Below are positions 9,979 to 21,658 of a stretch of 64,000 nucleotides of DNA, piece after piece (position 1 is the stretch's first letter; every line of letters begins with the position of its first letter). The translations under genes and the position numbers were made by a program. The stretch is from Sulfitobacter albidus (GTDB lineage Bacteria > Pseudomonadota > Alphaproteobacteria > Rhodobacterales > Rhodobacteraceae): positions 3,096,501 to 3,160,500 of the forward strand of contig NZ_CP073581.1 in assembly GCF_018200035.1 (NCBI RefSeq). The letters run 5' to 3'. The notes beneath the pieces are model-generated. The model worked only from the letters and a program-made list of their open reading frames with translations. It was not told the origin of the DNA and searched no databases.

Positions 9979-11007
9979 ATGCGTTATCGCAAAGGAATAA
10001 TCACGGCCGCCTGCACAATCGGGTGCGCGCTTGGCATTGGCGCCGTCATGCAAGGATCGCAAACGGCGAACTCCCTGTACGGCAAAGAAAAAACACCAGA
10101 TCAGGCGCAAACGCTCAGTAACGCGGATGACGCGATCCTGGATGTCGAAGAAATCACACTCACTTCCGGCGAGCTGACCACGCCCGCCCCCGAAGCTGAA
10201 GTCACCCTGAATGCGACGCCTGTCGCGCTGGTGCAGCAGGACGACACCACTCCGGCGGAGATCCGCGTCAGCACGCGCGATCCCGTATCAGAGGCGCCGA
10301 CAACCGCGCCGCAAACCGCGGAGACCACCTGTGATATCATCGCTGACGCGCGCCCTATGGCCGCCGCCATGGTCAACCTGACGCTCGCGGCCCCCTGCCT
10401 TCCGAACGAGCGCGTCACCGTGCTGCACGACGGGTTGCTGTTCAATGAATTGACCGATGAGAACGGTGCACTTGATACCGTGGTGCCCGCGCTCAGCCGT
10501 GCGGCGACCTTTGTCGTGGCCTTCTCCAACGGTGAGGGGGGCGTCGCCCAGACCACGGTCGAGGAAATCGACCTGTTTGACCGTGTCGCCGTCCAGTGGA
10601 AAGGCGCAACCGGGTTTGAACTGCACGCCCGCGAATATGGCGCCGACTACGGCGACCCGGGTCACGTCTGGGGCGAAGCCGCCCGCGACATGAGCTGGGC
10701 CGTGACCGGACAGGGCGGATTTATCGCGCGGCTTGGCGATACGGACGTTGCCGACGGCCTCATGGCTGAGGTCTATACATTCCCCACAAGTATCGCGCAG
10801 GACAGCGGCGAGGTCGCCCTGTCGGTCGAGGCGCAGGTGGGTGACGCCAACTGTGGCCTCGAGATCGAAGCTGAAACGCTGCAATCCAAGCGTGGCGCGG
10901 ATATCACATCGCGCAACGTAACGCTCTCCGTGCCGGACTGTGACGCGGCCGGGAACTTTCTTGTGTTGAACAATCTCTTCCAAGACCTGAAAGTTGCGGC
11001 CAACTAA
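9979..11007 (+). CDS. Exported or membrane-anchored protein of unknown function
   Basis: A 342-residue protein beginning with a short basic stretch and a hydrophobic segment (MRYRKGIITAACTIGCALGIGAV), either a signal peptide or a membrane anchor. A low-complexity Thr/Ala/Pro-rich linker (about 40-110) follows, then a globular part with four to six cysteines (TTCDII, APCLPNERV, DANCGLEIE, VPDCDAAG) compatible with periplasmic disulphides. No family is recognised with certainty. It precedes the substrate-binding/OmpA gene by 18 bp in the same direction, so the two are probably cotranscribed and may act together in the envelope. Confidence 0.75.
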   Translation: MRYRKGIITAACTIGCALGIGAVMQGSQTANSLYGKEKTPDQAQTLSNADDAILDVEEITLTSGELTTPAPEAEVTLNATPVALVQQDDTTPAEIRVSTRDPVSEAPTTAPQTAETTCDIIADARPMAAAMVNLTLAAPCLPNERVTVLHDGLLFNELTDENGALDTVVPALSRAATFVVAFSNGEGGVAQTTVEEIDLFDRVAVQWKGATGFELHAREYGADYGDPGHVWGEAARDMSWAVTGQGGFIARLGDTDVADGLMAEVYTFPTSIAQDSGEVALSVEAQVGDANCGLEIEAETLQSKRGADITSRNVTLSVPDCDAAGNFLVLNNLFQDLKVAAN

Positions 11008-11025
11008 CGCAACTTTGAGGATCCC

Positions 11026-12594
11026 ATGATCCGATTGACAGGTGCGGCGGTTTTCGCCGCACTTTTCCTTTTTGGCACGTCGCCCCCGACCGCGGCGCAG
11101 GATGTCACCCTGACCTCCCGCGATACGGCGGTCGAAATCAGTGGCACGCTTCTGGGCTTTGACGGGGAATTCTACCGCCTGCAGACGGAGTACGGCGAGC
11201 TCACGGTCGACGGCTCCGGCGTGCGCTGCGAGGGACCGGGCTGCCCGAACCTCCAGGACTTTGTTGCCGAAATGCAGGTGTCTGGCGCGGCGACAATGGG
11301 CGCCGTTCTGATGCCCGCGCTGGTCGAGGCGTTTGCCCAGAAAAACGGCTATGTAGCCGAACGCGAGGCGGGCGACACCCCCACCGATTTTGCCTATGTT
11401 CTGCGCCGCGCGGATGACCAGAAAGTCGCCGCGCGTTTCTATTTTCGCGCCACCAACACCGACGAAGGCTTTGCCGATCTGCTCGCCGATGAGGCCGATA
11501 TCGTGATGTCCCTGCGCGAAATCCGCCCGGAAGAGCGCCAGCGCGCACGCGAGGCGGGGCTGGGTGACATGACAGGCATCAACCGCAGCCGGGTATTGGC
11601 GCTGGATGCCATCGTCCCGGTGGTGTCGCCCTCAAACCCCGTGCGTGGCATCTCTCCAGCGCGTCTGGCGCAGGTTCTTGCGGGGCAGATCACCAACTGG
11701 AAAGAGGTCGGCGGCCCCGATGTACCTATTGATCTGCATCTACCGCTCGAAACCTCCGGACTGGGTCAGGCGATCACCGATCAGCTTCTCGCCCCCGCCA
11801 ATCTGCGCGCCACCCGCGCCGACGCGATCCGTCACCCATTGCCCGGCGACCTTGCCGTTGCCGTCAGCGATGACACCTTTGCGCTGGGCCTGACCAGCTA
11901 CGCAGACCGGGGCGATACGGTCGCGTTGACCCTTACAGGGCGCTGCGGCTTTGCGCTCACCGCCGCCCGCCGCACGATCAAGACCGAGGATTACCCGCTG
12001 ACCGCGCCGATGTTCCTCTACTTTCCCGCGCGCCGCCTGCCGCGTCTGGCGCGCGAATTCCTCGCCTTTACCCGTGGCCCGGCGGCGCAAATCGTGATCC
12101 GCCGCGCGGGTTTCGTCGATCAAAGCCCCGAGGAGATTCCGGTCGACGAACAGGGCAACCGTTTCGCCAACGCCATCGTCGCCGCCGGTGCCGAAACGAC
12201 GCTGGGGGAAATCCAGCGCATGACGGCCACGCTGTCTCCCATGGCGCGGCTGTCGACCTCCTTCCGGTTCGAGGCAGGATCCGTCCGGCTCGACGCGCAA
12301 TCACGCTCCAACGTGCAGCAACTCGCCCGCGCGCTTGAAGTTGGCACCTACGACGCGCGGCGCCTTCTGTTCGTGGGGTTCAGTGACGGCAACGGCGCGG
12401 CAAGCGCCAACCGCGATATCGCCCTGAAACGGGCCGATGCCGTGCGCCGCGCCGTGAGCGAGGCTGCCGTGGCCGCAAATCTGGGCCGTGTCGAGCTGGG
12501 GGTAGATGCCTTTGGCGAGGCGATGCCGATGGCCTGCGACGACAGCGCATGGGGCCGTCAGGCCAACCGGCGGGTCGAAGTCTGGGTGCGCTAG
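11026..12594 (+). CDS. Periplasmic phosphate-binding-like domain fused to an OmpA-type peptidoglycan-binding domain
   Basis: A 522-residue exported protein with a signal peptide ending AAAQ-like (GTSPPTAAQD). Residues about 80-370 resemble a PstS-type substrate-binding domain (VSGAATMGAVLMPALVEAF, DAIVPVVSPSNPVRGIS, WKEVGGPDVPIDLHL). Residues about 395-520 form an OmpA-like domain with FVGFSDGNGAASANRDIALK and a final RQANRRVEVWVR, the usual peptidoglycan-contacting motif. There are no pst transport genes nearby, so it is more likely a cell-wall-tethered solute sensor or scavenger than the receptor of an ABC importer. The ligand is not established. Confidence 0.82.
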   Translation: MIRLTGAAVFAALFLFGTSPPTAAQDVTLTSRDTAVEISGTLLGFDGEFYRLQTEYGELTVDGSGVRCEGPGCPNLQDFVAEMQVSGAATMGAVLMPALVEAFAQKNGYVAEREAGDTPTDFAYVLRRADDQKVAARFYFRATNTDEGFADLLADEADIVMSLREIRPEERQRAREAGLGDMTGINRSRVLALDAIVPVVSPSNPVRGISPARLAQVLAGQITNWKEVGGPDVPIDLHLPLETSGLGQAITDQLLAPANLRATRADAIRHPLPGDLAVAVSDDTFALGLTSYADRGDTVALTLTGRCGFALTAARRTIKTEDYPLTAPMFLYFPARRLPRLAREFLAFTRGPAAQIVIRRAGFVDQSPEEIPVDEQGNRFANAIVAAGAETTLGEIQRMTATLSPMARLSTSFRFEAGSVRLDAQSRSNVQQLARALEVGTYDARRLLFVGFSDGNGAASANRDIALKRADAVRRAVSEAAVAANLGRVELGVDAFGEAMPMACDDSAWGRQANRRVEVWVR

Positions 12595-12616
12595 CCTCCG
12601 CCAGCGCACCCTATTC

Positions 12617-15049
<2,433 letters not shown>

Positions 15050-15093
15050 TTACCCGCTAAATATACGGTTTTCCGGGCAGATTGTCACGCGCC

Positions 15094-15113
15094 AGACACA
15101 AGATTTTGTGTCT
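15094..15113. terminator. Hairpin between recF and gyrB
   Basis: AGACACAA-GATT-TTGTGTCT, a perfect 8-bp stem starting 3 bp beyond the recF stop. It lacks a T tract on the minus strand, so it may protect the recF 3' end or reduce read-through rather than terminate fully. Confidence 0.45.
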
Positions 15114-15116
15114 CTC

Positions 15117-16214
15117 TCAGGGGCTGAGAATGACCTGCGAAAGCCCGTCCTGCTCAACCACTTCAAGGCGCTGCCCGCGGTCTCCCAACGCCTCGAAGAG
15201 CCCGTCCTCGGTGCCCGTCATCCAGGCCTGCGCGCCCAGTGCCGCGATCTCGTCGTAAAGCGCCGCGCGCCGTCCCGCGTCCAGATGTGCGGCGACTTCG
15301 TCGAGCAACAACAGCGGTGGCGCGCCAAAATCCGCCGCCAGCGCGCGCGCGTTGGCGAGGATCAATGAGACCAGCAGCGCCTTCTGCTCCCCGGTGGAGC
15401 AATCGCGCGCCGCGACCCCCTTGGCCGCATAGACCCCGTGCAGATCCGCCCGGTGCGGCCCGATCAGCGTGCGGCCAGCGGACAGATCACGCATGCGGTT
15501 ATCGGCCAGCGCGGCGCGCAGGGCCTCGGTGTCCTCGGGCATGTCACATTCCAGCGTCAGCGTGGCGGTGGGGAAGGCCGTCTGCGCCGCCTCCTGCGCC
15601 TCCTCCAGCGCGGAAAGCGCCATGAGCCGATTGTGATGGATCGCCGCCCCCGCCTCGGCCATGCGCGCCTCAAGCGCTGTGTACCACGACGGCTCGCGCA
15701 CCATGTCCTTGAGCAGGCGATTGCGCTCGCGCATCGCCTTTTCATAGGTCAGCGACAGATCGGCGTGATCGGGCAGAAAACTCAGCGTCATGCGGTCCAG
15801 AAACCGCCGCCGCCCCTCGGCGCCCTCGATCCACAGCCGGTCCATCGAGGGGATGAGCCACAGCACCCGCGCAATGCGCCCCAGCGCCGTTTGCGGCGCG
15901 GGCTTGCCGTCGATACGTGTCTGCCGGGCCGCGCCTTTTTCCGAGACGATCTCGATCTCATGTACGCCTGTGGGTCCGTGCAGGATTGCCGTGATCTTCC
16001 AGCCCAACGCCTCGGGCCGTCGCGTCATGTCCTCCGCACTCGCCCGGCGCAGCCCGCGCCCGGGCGACAACAGCGACAGCGCCTCCAATACGTTGGTCTT
16101 GCCCGCGCCATTGTTGCCCGTGATCGCCACGGGCCGCGCGTCAACGTCCATGACCGCGCGCTTGTGGCTGCGGTAGTGCGACAGCGTAAGTTGAGAGAGG
16201 TAGAGCCCCGCCAT
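15117..16214 (-). CDS. recF: DNA replication and repair protein RecF
   Basis: A 365-residue SMC-like ATPase that helps load RecA at gapped DNA. Walker A is GNNGAGKTN at residues 33-41. The signature-motif region lies near STGEQKALLVSLILANA, and Walker B is LLLLDEVAAHLDAGRR. It sits between dnaN (upstream, 62-bp gap with two hairpins) and gyrB. The near-universal neighbourhood supports the call. Confidence 0.95.
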   Translation of the reverse strand: MAGLYLSQLTLSHYRSHKRAVMDVDARPVAITGNNGAGKTNVLEALSLLSPGRGLRRASAEDMTRRPEALGWKITAILHGPTGVHEIEIVSEKGAARQTRIDGKPAPQTALGRIARVLWLIPSMDRLWIEGAEGRRRFLDRMTLSFLPDHADLSLTYEKAMRERNRLLKDMVREPSWYTALEARMAEAGAAIHHNRLMALSALEEAQEAAQTAFPTATLTLECDMPEDTEALRAALADNRMRDLSAGRTLIGPHRADLHGVYAAKGVAARDCSTGEQKALLVSLILANARALAADFGAPPLLLLDEVAAHLDAGRRAALYDEIAALGAQAWMTGTEDGLFEALGDRGQRLEVVEQDGLSQVILSP

Positions 16215-16225
16215 CGATCAGGGAT

Positions 16226-16269
16226 CGTTTTCTTTCAAAGAAAACGGCCGGAATTTTTCAAAAATTCCG
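16226..16269. terminator. Two back-to-back hairpins between dnaN and recF
   Basis: Hairpin 1 at 16226-16246 is CGTTTTCTT-TCA-AAGAAAACG. Hairpin 2 at 16249-16269 is CGGAATTTT-TCA-AAAATTCCG. Each is a perfect 9-bp stem with a 3-base TCA (or TGA) loop, and only 2 bases separate them. The run of U in each arm allows partial termination in either direction. They fill almost the whole gap between the two genes. Confidence 0.7.
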
Positions 16270-16276
16270 ATCCCCG

Positions 16277-17395
16277 TCACACCCGCATCGGCATGACGAC
16301 ATAGACCGCGGATTGGTCATTCCCCTCACGCATCAGCGTGGGATCACCCGAAGAGTTGAACAGGAACACCGCGTTCTCGCGGTCCACCTGGCTCGCGATC
16401 TCAAGCAGATATTTTGCGTTAAACCCGATCTCCAGCCGTTCGTCGGCGTAGGCGACGGCCAGCTCTTCCTCTGCGGCGCCCGAATCCGGCGCGTTCACCG
16501 ACAGCACCAGACGGTCCTCGTCCAGCTGCAGCTTCACCGCACGCGAGCGCTCTGAAGAGACGGTCGCGACCCGGTCCACCGCCTTGGCGAAATCGGCGGC
16601 ATCCACCTCCAGCTTGCGCGTGTTACCCTGCGGGATGACGCGGGTATAGTCGGGGAAGGTCCCGTCGATCACCTTCGACGTCAGCGTGATCTGCGGCGTG
16701 GCAAAGCGGACCTTGGTCTCGGACACCGATACGGCGATCTGCATGTCATCATCGTCGAGAAGCTTGCGCAGCTCGCCCACGGTCTTGCGCGGCACGATCA
16801 CGCCGGCCATGTCCGCCGCGCCCTCGGGCATATCCGCGTCGATGCGCGCCAGACGGTGCCCGTCCGTTGCCACGCAGCGCAGCATCTTGCCACCGTCGCC
16901 ATCGGCGATGTGCATGTAGACACCGTTGAGGTAATACCGCGTCTCCTCCGTCGAGATCGCGAATTTCGACTTGTCGAACAGCCGCCGCAGCACCGCCGCC
17001 CCGGCGGTGAAATTCGACGCATATTCCGACGAGGCCATCACCGGGAAATCCTCCTTCGGCAGCGTCGCGAGCGAAAAGTTCGACCGCCCGGCCTCAACCG
17101 TCAGCCGCCCCGCCGCACTATCGGCGGTCAGCGATACCAGCGCGCCATCGGGCAGCTTGCGCACGATCTCGTGCAGCGTGGTGGCCGATACGGTCGTGGC
17201 GCCGGCGCGTTCGACCTGTGCGGGCGCGCTGTCGACCACTTCGATATCCAGATCCGTCGCGCGGAAGGTCACGTCGCTGCCTTCGGCCTCGATCAGAACA
17301 TTGGCGAGGATCGGGATGGTATTGCGCCGCTCCACAACGGATTGGGCCTGAGAGACCGCCTTGAGCAAGGCGGCGCGTTCGATGCTGACTTTCAT
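16277..17395 (-). CDS. dnaN: DNA polymerase III sliding clamp (beta subunit)
   Basis: A 372-residue clamp of the usual length, made of three similar domains. It encircles DNA and tethers the replicative polymerase. The N-terminus KVSIERAALLKAVSQAQSVV and C-terminus DQSAVYVVMPMRV (the conserved VMPMR end) are diagnostic. It lies 140 bp downstream of dnaA on the same strand. Confidence 0.97.
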   Translation of the reverse strand: MKVSIERAALLKAVSQAQSVVERRNTIPILANVLIEAEGSDVTFRATDLDIEVVDSAPAQVERAGATTVSATTLHEIVRKLPDGALVSLTADSAAGRLTVEAGRSNFSLATLPKEDFPVMASSEYASNFTAGAAVLRRLFDKSKFAISTEETRYYLNGVYMHIADGDGGKMLRCVATDGHRLARIDADMPEGAADMAGVIVPRKTVGELRKLLDDDDMQIAVSVSETKVRFATPQITLTSKVIDGTFPDYTRVIPQGNTRKLEVDAADFAKAVDRVATVSSERSRAVKLQLDEDRLVLSVNAPDSGAAEEELAVAYADERLEIGFNAKYLLEIASQVDRENAVFLFNSSGDPTLMREGNDQSAVYVVMPMRV

Positions 17396-17535
17396 GGGCT
17401 TACTCCAATGCGACGGGCCGGAACGGCACGTTACCCGCTTCCCGCGCGATCACAAGAGCCACAGTCAAAACGCCCCGCGAAACAGGGCGCTTGAGGTGGG
17501 CAATGTGGCAATGCTGCACCGCCGGGCGGCGGCGG

Positions 17536-18912
17536 CTACGCCTCCAGCGCGCGCCGCAGCAGCTCCAGATCCTCCGCGATCTGTCCGTCGGACACGCGCA
17601 GCTCTTCGATGCGCTTGACGCCGTGCATGACGGTGGTGTGATCGCGCCCGCCGAAACGGCGCCCGATCTCGGGCAGCGACCGGCTGGTGAGCTGTTTGCA
17701 CAGGTACATCGCCACCTGTCGCGGGCGCGCGTAGCTGCGCAGCCGCTTGGGCCCGACCATGTCGCTGATGCGGATGTTGTAATGCGCCGACACTTTGGTC
17801 TGGATCTCTTCGACGGTGATCTTGCGCTCGGACGCGCGCAGCACGTCGGCCAGGCAATCCTGCGTCAGATCCAGATCGATCTTGCGTCCCACCAGCGAGG
17901 CAAAGGCAAACAGCCGCGTCAGCGCGCCCTCAAGCACACGCACGTTGTTGGAAATCCGGTGCGCAAGGAATTCGAGGATCCCGTCGTCCAGCTCCAGCTC
18001 CGGGTAGGAGGTGCGGTGGGTTTCGACCTTGTTCTGCAAAATGCCCAGTCGCAGCTCGTAATCGGTCGGATGCAGATCCACGACCAAGCCGCATTGCAAT
18101 CGCGATTTCACACGCTCTTCAAGATCCTTGATCTCATGCGGCGCGCGGTCGGCGGAGATGATGATTTGCTTGTTCTGATCCACCAGTGCGTTGAAGGTGT
18201 GAAAGAATTCTTCCTGCGTGCTGTCCTTGCCCGCGATGAACTGCACATCGTCGACCATCAGGATATCGACCGAGCGGAAGATCTGTTTGAAATCCATCAT
18301 CTTGCGATCGCGCAAGGCCTGCACAAAGCGGTACATGAACTGCTCTGCGGACAGATACAGCACGTTGAGGTCGGGGCGCCGCTGCAAAAGCTCCTGCGCG
18401 ATCGCGTGCATCAGGTGGGTCTTGCCCAGCCCGACGCCCCCGTACAGAAACAGCGGGTTGAACGTGACCGGCCCGCCCTCGGCCACACGCCGCGCGGCGG
18501 CATGGGCCAGCTCGTTGGGTTTGCCCACAACAAAGGTGTCAAAGGTAAACCGGCGTTCCAGCGGCGCGGCGTAGTCGCTGGCCTGCGCCATCTTTGGCTT
18601 TGGCGCGGGGGCGGCGCGCGGCACGGGGTCGCTTTCTACCGCGGTACGGGCGGCGGCGATCTTGCGGTCGCGATTGGCAACGGTGAAATTCACGCGCGAC
18701 AACGTGCTGTCAAACGCCTTCATCTCGTGCAGGATCAGGTCCGAGAATGTGCGGCTGACGTAATTGCCGAAAAAGGTCGTGGGCACGTTGATCGTCGCCA
18801 CACCGTCCTCTGACGCATCCAGCGCCAGCGGGTCGATCCATGTCGTGAAATTGTTCTGCCCTACCGTCTTGAGAAGACGTTTCTTGACGTTGCCCCATTC
18901 GTCCGTCGTCAT
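17536..18912 (-). CDS. dnaA: Chromosomal replication initiator DnaA
   Basis: A 458-residue AAA+ initiator. The start at 18912 (MTTDEWGNVKKRLLK) follows a GGAG ribosome-binding site and matches the DnaA N-domain. An in-frame ATG at 19041 would add a 43-residue extension unlike the family. Walker A is GGVGLGKTH, Walker B is ILMVDDVQF, and the C-terminal DNA-binding helix-turn-helix contains the DnaA signature GGRDHTTVMHGVKRIEEL. It heads the dnaN-recF-gyrB cluster. Confidence 0.97.
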   Translation of the reverse strand: MTTDEWGNVKKRLLKTVGQNNFTTWIDPLALDASEDGVATINVPTTFFGNYVSRTFSDLILHEMKAFDSTLSRVNFTVANRDRKIAAARTAVESDPVPRAAPAPKPKMAQASDYAAPLERRFTFDTFVVGKPNELAHAAARRVAEGGPVTFNPLFLYGGVGLGKTHLMHAIAQELLQRRPDLNVLYLSAEQFMYRFVQALRDRKMMDFKQIFRSVDILMVDDVQFIAGKDSTQEEFFHTFNALVDQNKQIIISADRAPHEIKDLEERVKSRLQCGLVVDLHPTDYELRLGILQNKVETHRTSYPELELDDGILEFLAHRISNNVRVLEGALTRLFAFASLVGRKIDLDLTQDCLADVLRASERKITVEEIQTKVSAHYNIRISDMVGPKRLRSYARPRQVAMYLCKQLTSRSLPEIGRRFGGRDHTTVMHGVKRIEELRVSDGQIAEDLELLRRALEA

Positions 18913-19343
18913 AGTCACTGCTCCAACTCTCCTTACACCCAGCCAACCGTCCCAAGCTGACCCCTCATGACACACGTCAGCCGCCACCCGAGCGCACTCG
19001 GGCGTTCCGCCCATCGGGCGGGTCGTCGTGATGCACGACACCGACGCGGATCAACCGCAACTGTACCGAACATCGCCGTTCGTGTGATTTCGACAGAGCA
19101 AACGTGCTGGCAGCAACATCTACCCACGGTGCAGCGCCCATTAATGAACCGCTGTTCCCGCGTTTCGGACCTGGCGCAGATGCCTGTGCACCTGTCTCCG
19201 GACCCGTGATCTGTCCCCCCGCGAAATGAATCGCTGTACTTAACTAGCAAGGCCGCGCTGCGCGTTTCAACTGATCTTACGTGTTGACAGAAAGACTCTT
19301 GAAAACGAATCTGCGGGCGCAAAATTTGGGGGCAGAATGCAAG
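18913..19343. other. Long dnaA upstream region with no gene
   Basis: About 430 bp between dnaA and the rpsT terminator. It must hold the dnaA promoter. Reading both strands I found no cluster of TTATCCACA-like DnaA boxes and no convincing gene, so I do not call an origin here. A TTGACA hexamer at about 19284 points away from dnaA and has no matching -10. Confidence 0.5.
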
Positions 19344-19369
19344 AAAGGCGCCCCCGAAAGGACGCCTTT
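19344..19369 (-). terminator. Terminator after rpsT
   Basis: On the minus strand, AAAGGCG and CGCCTTT pair around an inner TCC/GGG extension, followed by a T-rich TTTCTT. It lies 24 bp beyond the rpsT stop. Confidence 0.7.
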
Positions 19370-19392
19370 GTTTTCAACGATTTCAGAAGAAA

Positions 19393-19656
19393 TCAGCCGA
19401 GCGCTTTGACCCGGGCGGCCAGACGCGACATTTTGCGTGACGCGGTGTTCTTGTGAAAGACGCCTTTTGTAACGCCCCGCATCAGCTCCGGCTGGGCCGC
19501 TTTCAGCGCGGCGGCAGCGGCGGCCTGATCGCCAGAGGCGAGCGCCTCTTCGACGGCACGCAGATAGGTGCGGATGCGCGAACGACGCGCCTTGTTGACG
19601 GCAAAACGCTTTTCGTTCTGACGGGCGCGTTTCTTTGCCTGTGGGGAGTTTGCCAT
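19393..19656 (-). CDS. rpsT: 30S ribosomal protein S20
   Basis: An 87-residue, very basic helical protein that binds 16S rRNA early in 30S assembly. It starts [17 protein letters not shown], typical for S20, and ends [10 protein letters not shown]. The start is preceded by AAAGGTGAT. It is a single-gene unit with its own terminator, lying upstream of dnaA as in many alphaproteobacteria. Confidence 0.97.
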   Translation of the reverse strand: MANSPQAKKRARQNEKRFAVNKARRSRIRTYLRAVEEALASGDQAAAAAALKAAQPELMRGVTKGVFHKNTASRKMSRLAARVKALG

Positions 19657-19824
19657 GTGCGATCACCTTTCGGATAAATATGTGTATGGCGCGACGCCAA
19701 ACCCTGACCGGTCATACCGGAATGGTGATTCTAGCCAAAGCGGGCTGCACGCGCATGTCTGACGCGGCTGATACCCGGAAACCGCGCTGGATGTAAAGGG
19801 GGCGGGGGGCAAAGGGCGCGACGG

Positions 19825-19872
19825 CAAATCCTGTCCACAGGATTTGTGCCCAAACTTTCGGATGAAAGTTTG
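19825..19872 (-). terminator. Two back-to-back hairpins after the enoyl-CoA hydratase gene
   Basis: Hairpin 1 at 19825-19846 is CAAATCCTG-TCCA-CAGGATTTG. Hairpin 2 at 19851-19872 is CAAACTTTC-GGAT-GAAAGTTTG. Both are perfect 9-bp stems with 4-base loops, 4 bases apart, starting 13 bp past the stop at 19886. The layout matches the pair between dnaN and recF although the sequence differs. Confidence 0.7.
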
Positions 19873-19885
19873 CCCGCGCCCGATC

Positions 19886-20662
19886 TCAGCGGTCGCGGAA
19901 CTGCGCTTCGCGCTTTTCCAGAAAGGCGCCCATGCCCTCGGCCTGATCCTCGGTCGCGAACAGCGCATGGAACATGCGCCGCTCAAACAGCAGCCCCTCG
20001 CGCAGCGGCACCTCATAGGCGCGGTTCACCGCCTCCTTGACCACCATGACCGAGATCATGGATTTCTCCGCGATCTTCTGCGCAGCACCCTGCGCTTCTT
20101 CCATCAGCTTCTTGACCGGTACGACACGCGACGCGAGACCCGAGCGTTCGGCCTCATCCGCATCCATGAAGCGGCCCGTCAGGTTCATATCCATCGCCTT
20201 TGATTTGCCAACGATTCGCGTCAGCCGCTGCGTGCCGCCGATGCCCGCCACAACGCCCAGGTTGATCTCGGGTTGGCCGAACTTGGCGCTCTCGGAGGCG
20301 ATGATGAAATCGCACATCATCGCCAGCTCGCACCCGCCGCCCAGCGCATAGCCCGACACTGCGGCGATAATCGGCTTGCGCACGCGCATGATCTGGTCGG
20401 TCTCGGGTGTGAACAGATCTCCCGCAAACGCATCGACAAAGCTTTTGTCCTTCATCATCGCGATATCCGCCCCGGCGGCAAAGGCCTTCTCCGACCCGGT
20501 GATGATGATGCAGCGCACCTTGTCGTTGTCCTGACAGCCCTTCAGGCAATCGGCGAGCTCTTTCATCAGCTGTCCGTTCAGCGCGTTCAGCGCGTCCGGC
20601 CGATTGAGCGTGACCGTCGCCACGTGGTTATCAACGTCGAGGATGATCGTTTCATATGCCAT
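19886..20662 (-). CDS. Enoyl-CoA hydratase, short-chain (crotonase family)
   Basis: A 258-residue crotonase-fold enzyme that adds water to trans-2-enoyl-CoA in beta-oxidation. The oxyanion-hole region [10 protein letters not shown] (about 61-70) and [15 protein letters not shown] carry the first catalytic Glu at residue 112. The second, Glu132, is in GQPEINLG. The sequence is very close in pattern to mitochondrial ECHS1 throughout its length, including the C-terminal [13 protein letters not shown]. It lies downstream of mutM on the same strand, with a 63-bp gap. Confidence 0.93.
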   Translation of the reverse strand: MAYETIILDVDNHVATVTLNRPDALNALNGQLMKELADCLKGCQDNDKVRCIIITGSEKAFAAGADIAMMKDKSFVDAFAGDLFTPETDQIMRVRKPIIAAVSGYALGGGCELAMMCDFIIASESAKFGQPEINLGVVAGIGGTQRLTRIVGKSKAMDMNLTGRFMDADEAERSGLASRVVPVKKLMEEAQGAAQKIAEKSMISVMVVKEAVNRAYEVPLREGLLFERRMFHALFATEDQAEGMGAFLEKREAQFRDR

Positions 20663-20725
20663 TCGGGTGGCCTTCCAGCTGTTGCTCAGACCCGTGTGCT
20701 TATCACGCGTCGGGCCTCGATCAAG

Positions 20726-21577
20726 CTATCTTTGACACACGGTGCAATAGAAAGACGACCGGCCCGACTGCACGATCCGCGCGATGCGCCCGGCGCAGCC
20801 GGGGCGCCGGCAGGCCTCCCCCTCGCGCCCGTAAACGTCAAAGCTGTGCTGAAAATATCCAAGCTCTCCATCGGCTTGCTTGAAATCGCGCAGGCTTGAT
20901 CCGCCCGCCTCGATCGCCTCTGCCAGCACCTCGCGGATGATCGGCACCAGCCCCGCCACCCGCGCGCGCCCGATCCGCCCGGCGTGGCGGCGCGGGTGGA
21001 TGCCGCCACGGAAGAGCGCCTCGCAGACGTAGATATTGCCCAGCCCCGCCACGATCCGCTGATCCAGCAACGCCGATTTCACCGGTGCGGCCTTCCCAGC
21101 AAAAGCATCGATCAGCACGCCCTCGTGAAAATCATTGCCCAGTGGCTCCGGCCCCAGCCTTTCCAACAGCTTATGCGTCGCCTCATGCCCCGTCGCCATC
21201 AGGTCCATCGCCCCGAATCGCCTGGGGTCGTTGAACGTCACCCGCGCGCCGCTTGCCATGTGCAGCACCACATGGTCGTGCTTTTCCGGCGCCGGGTGGT
21301 CATGCACGAACGCCCCCAGCGGATCGCCCGACACCAGCATCCGCCCCGACATCCCCAGATGCACCAGCAGCGTCTCCCCTGACGACAGATCCGCCAGAAT
21401 GTACTTCGACCGTCGGCGCAGCCGCTCGACCCGCTGGCCGGTCAGCCGCTCGGCCATATTGGCCGGGAAGGGCCAGCGCAGATCGGGCCGGTTCACCTCC
21501 GCGCGCGCAATCACCGCGCCCTCCATCACGGGGGCAAGCCCACGGCGCACGGTTTCGACTTCGGGCAGCTCCGGCAT
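20726..21577 (-). CDS. mutM: Formamidopyrimidine-DNA glycosylase (Fpg/MutM)
   Basis: A 283-residue DNA glycosylase/AP lyase that removes 8-oxoguanine. The start at 21577 gives the required N-terminus [14 protein letters not shown], where Pro2 becomes the catalytic N-terminal residue and Glu3 assists. It follows an AGGAGA ribosome-binding site. The open frame continues far upstream but that part is not coding. A C-terminal zinc finger with CRRPGC and FYCTVCQR is intact. It is divergent from ubiE. Together with mutT at 4.5 kb, two parts of the GO (oxidised guanine) repair system are in this window. Confidence 0.96.
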   Translation of the reverse strand: MPELPEVETVRRGLAPVMEGAVIARAEVNRPDLRWPFPANMAERLTGQRVERLRRRSKYILADLSSGETLLVHLGMSGRMLVSGDPLGAFVHDHPAPEKHDHVVLHMASGARVTFNDPRRFGAMDLMATGHEATHKLLERLGPEPLGNDFHEGVLIDAFAGKAAPVKSALLDQRIVAGLGNIYVCEALFRGGIHPRRHAGRIGRARVAGLVPIIREVLAEAIEAGGSSLRDFKQADGELGYFQHSFDVYGREGEACRRPGCAGRIARIVQSGRSSFYCTVCQR

Positions 21578-21658
21578 GGCGTTCTCCTGCGGCAATTGGC
21601 AGTTTGTATCTGGCGGTCGCAGGCTATATCTCAACCCTGAAAAGATCAGGACACCCCC

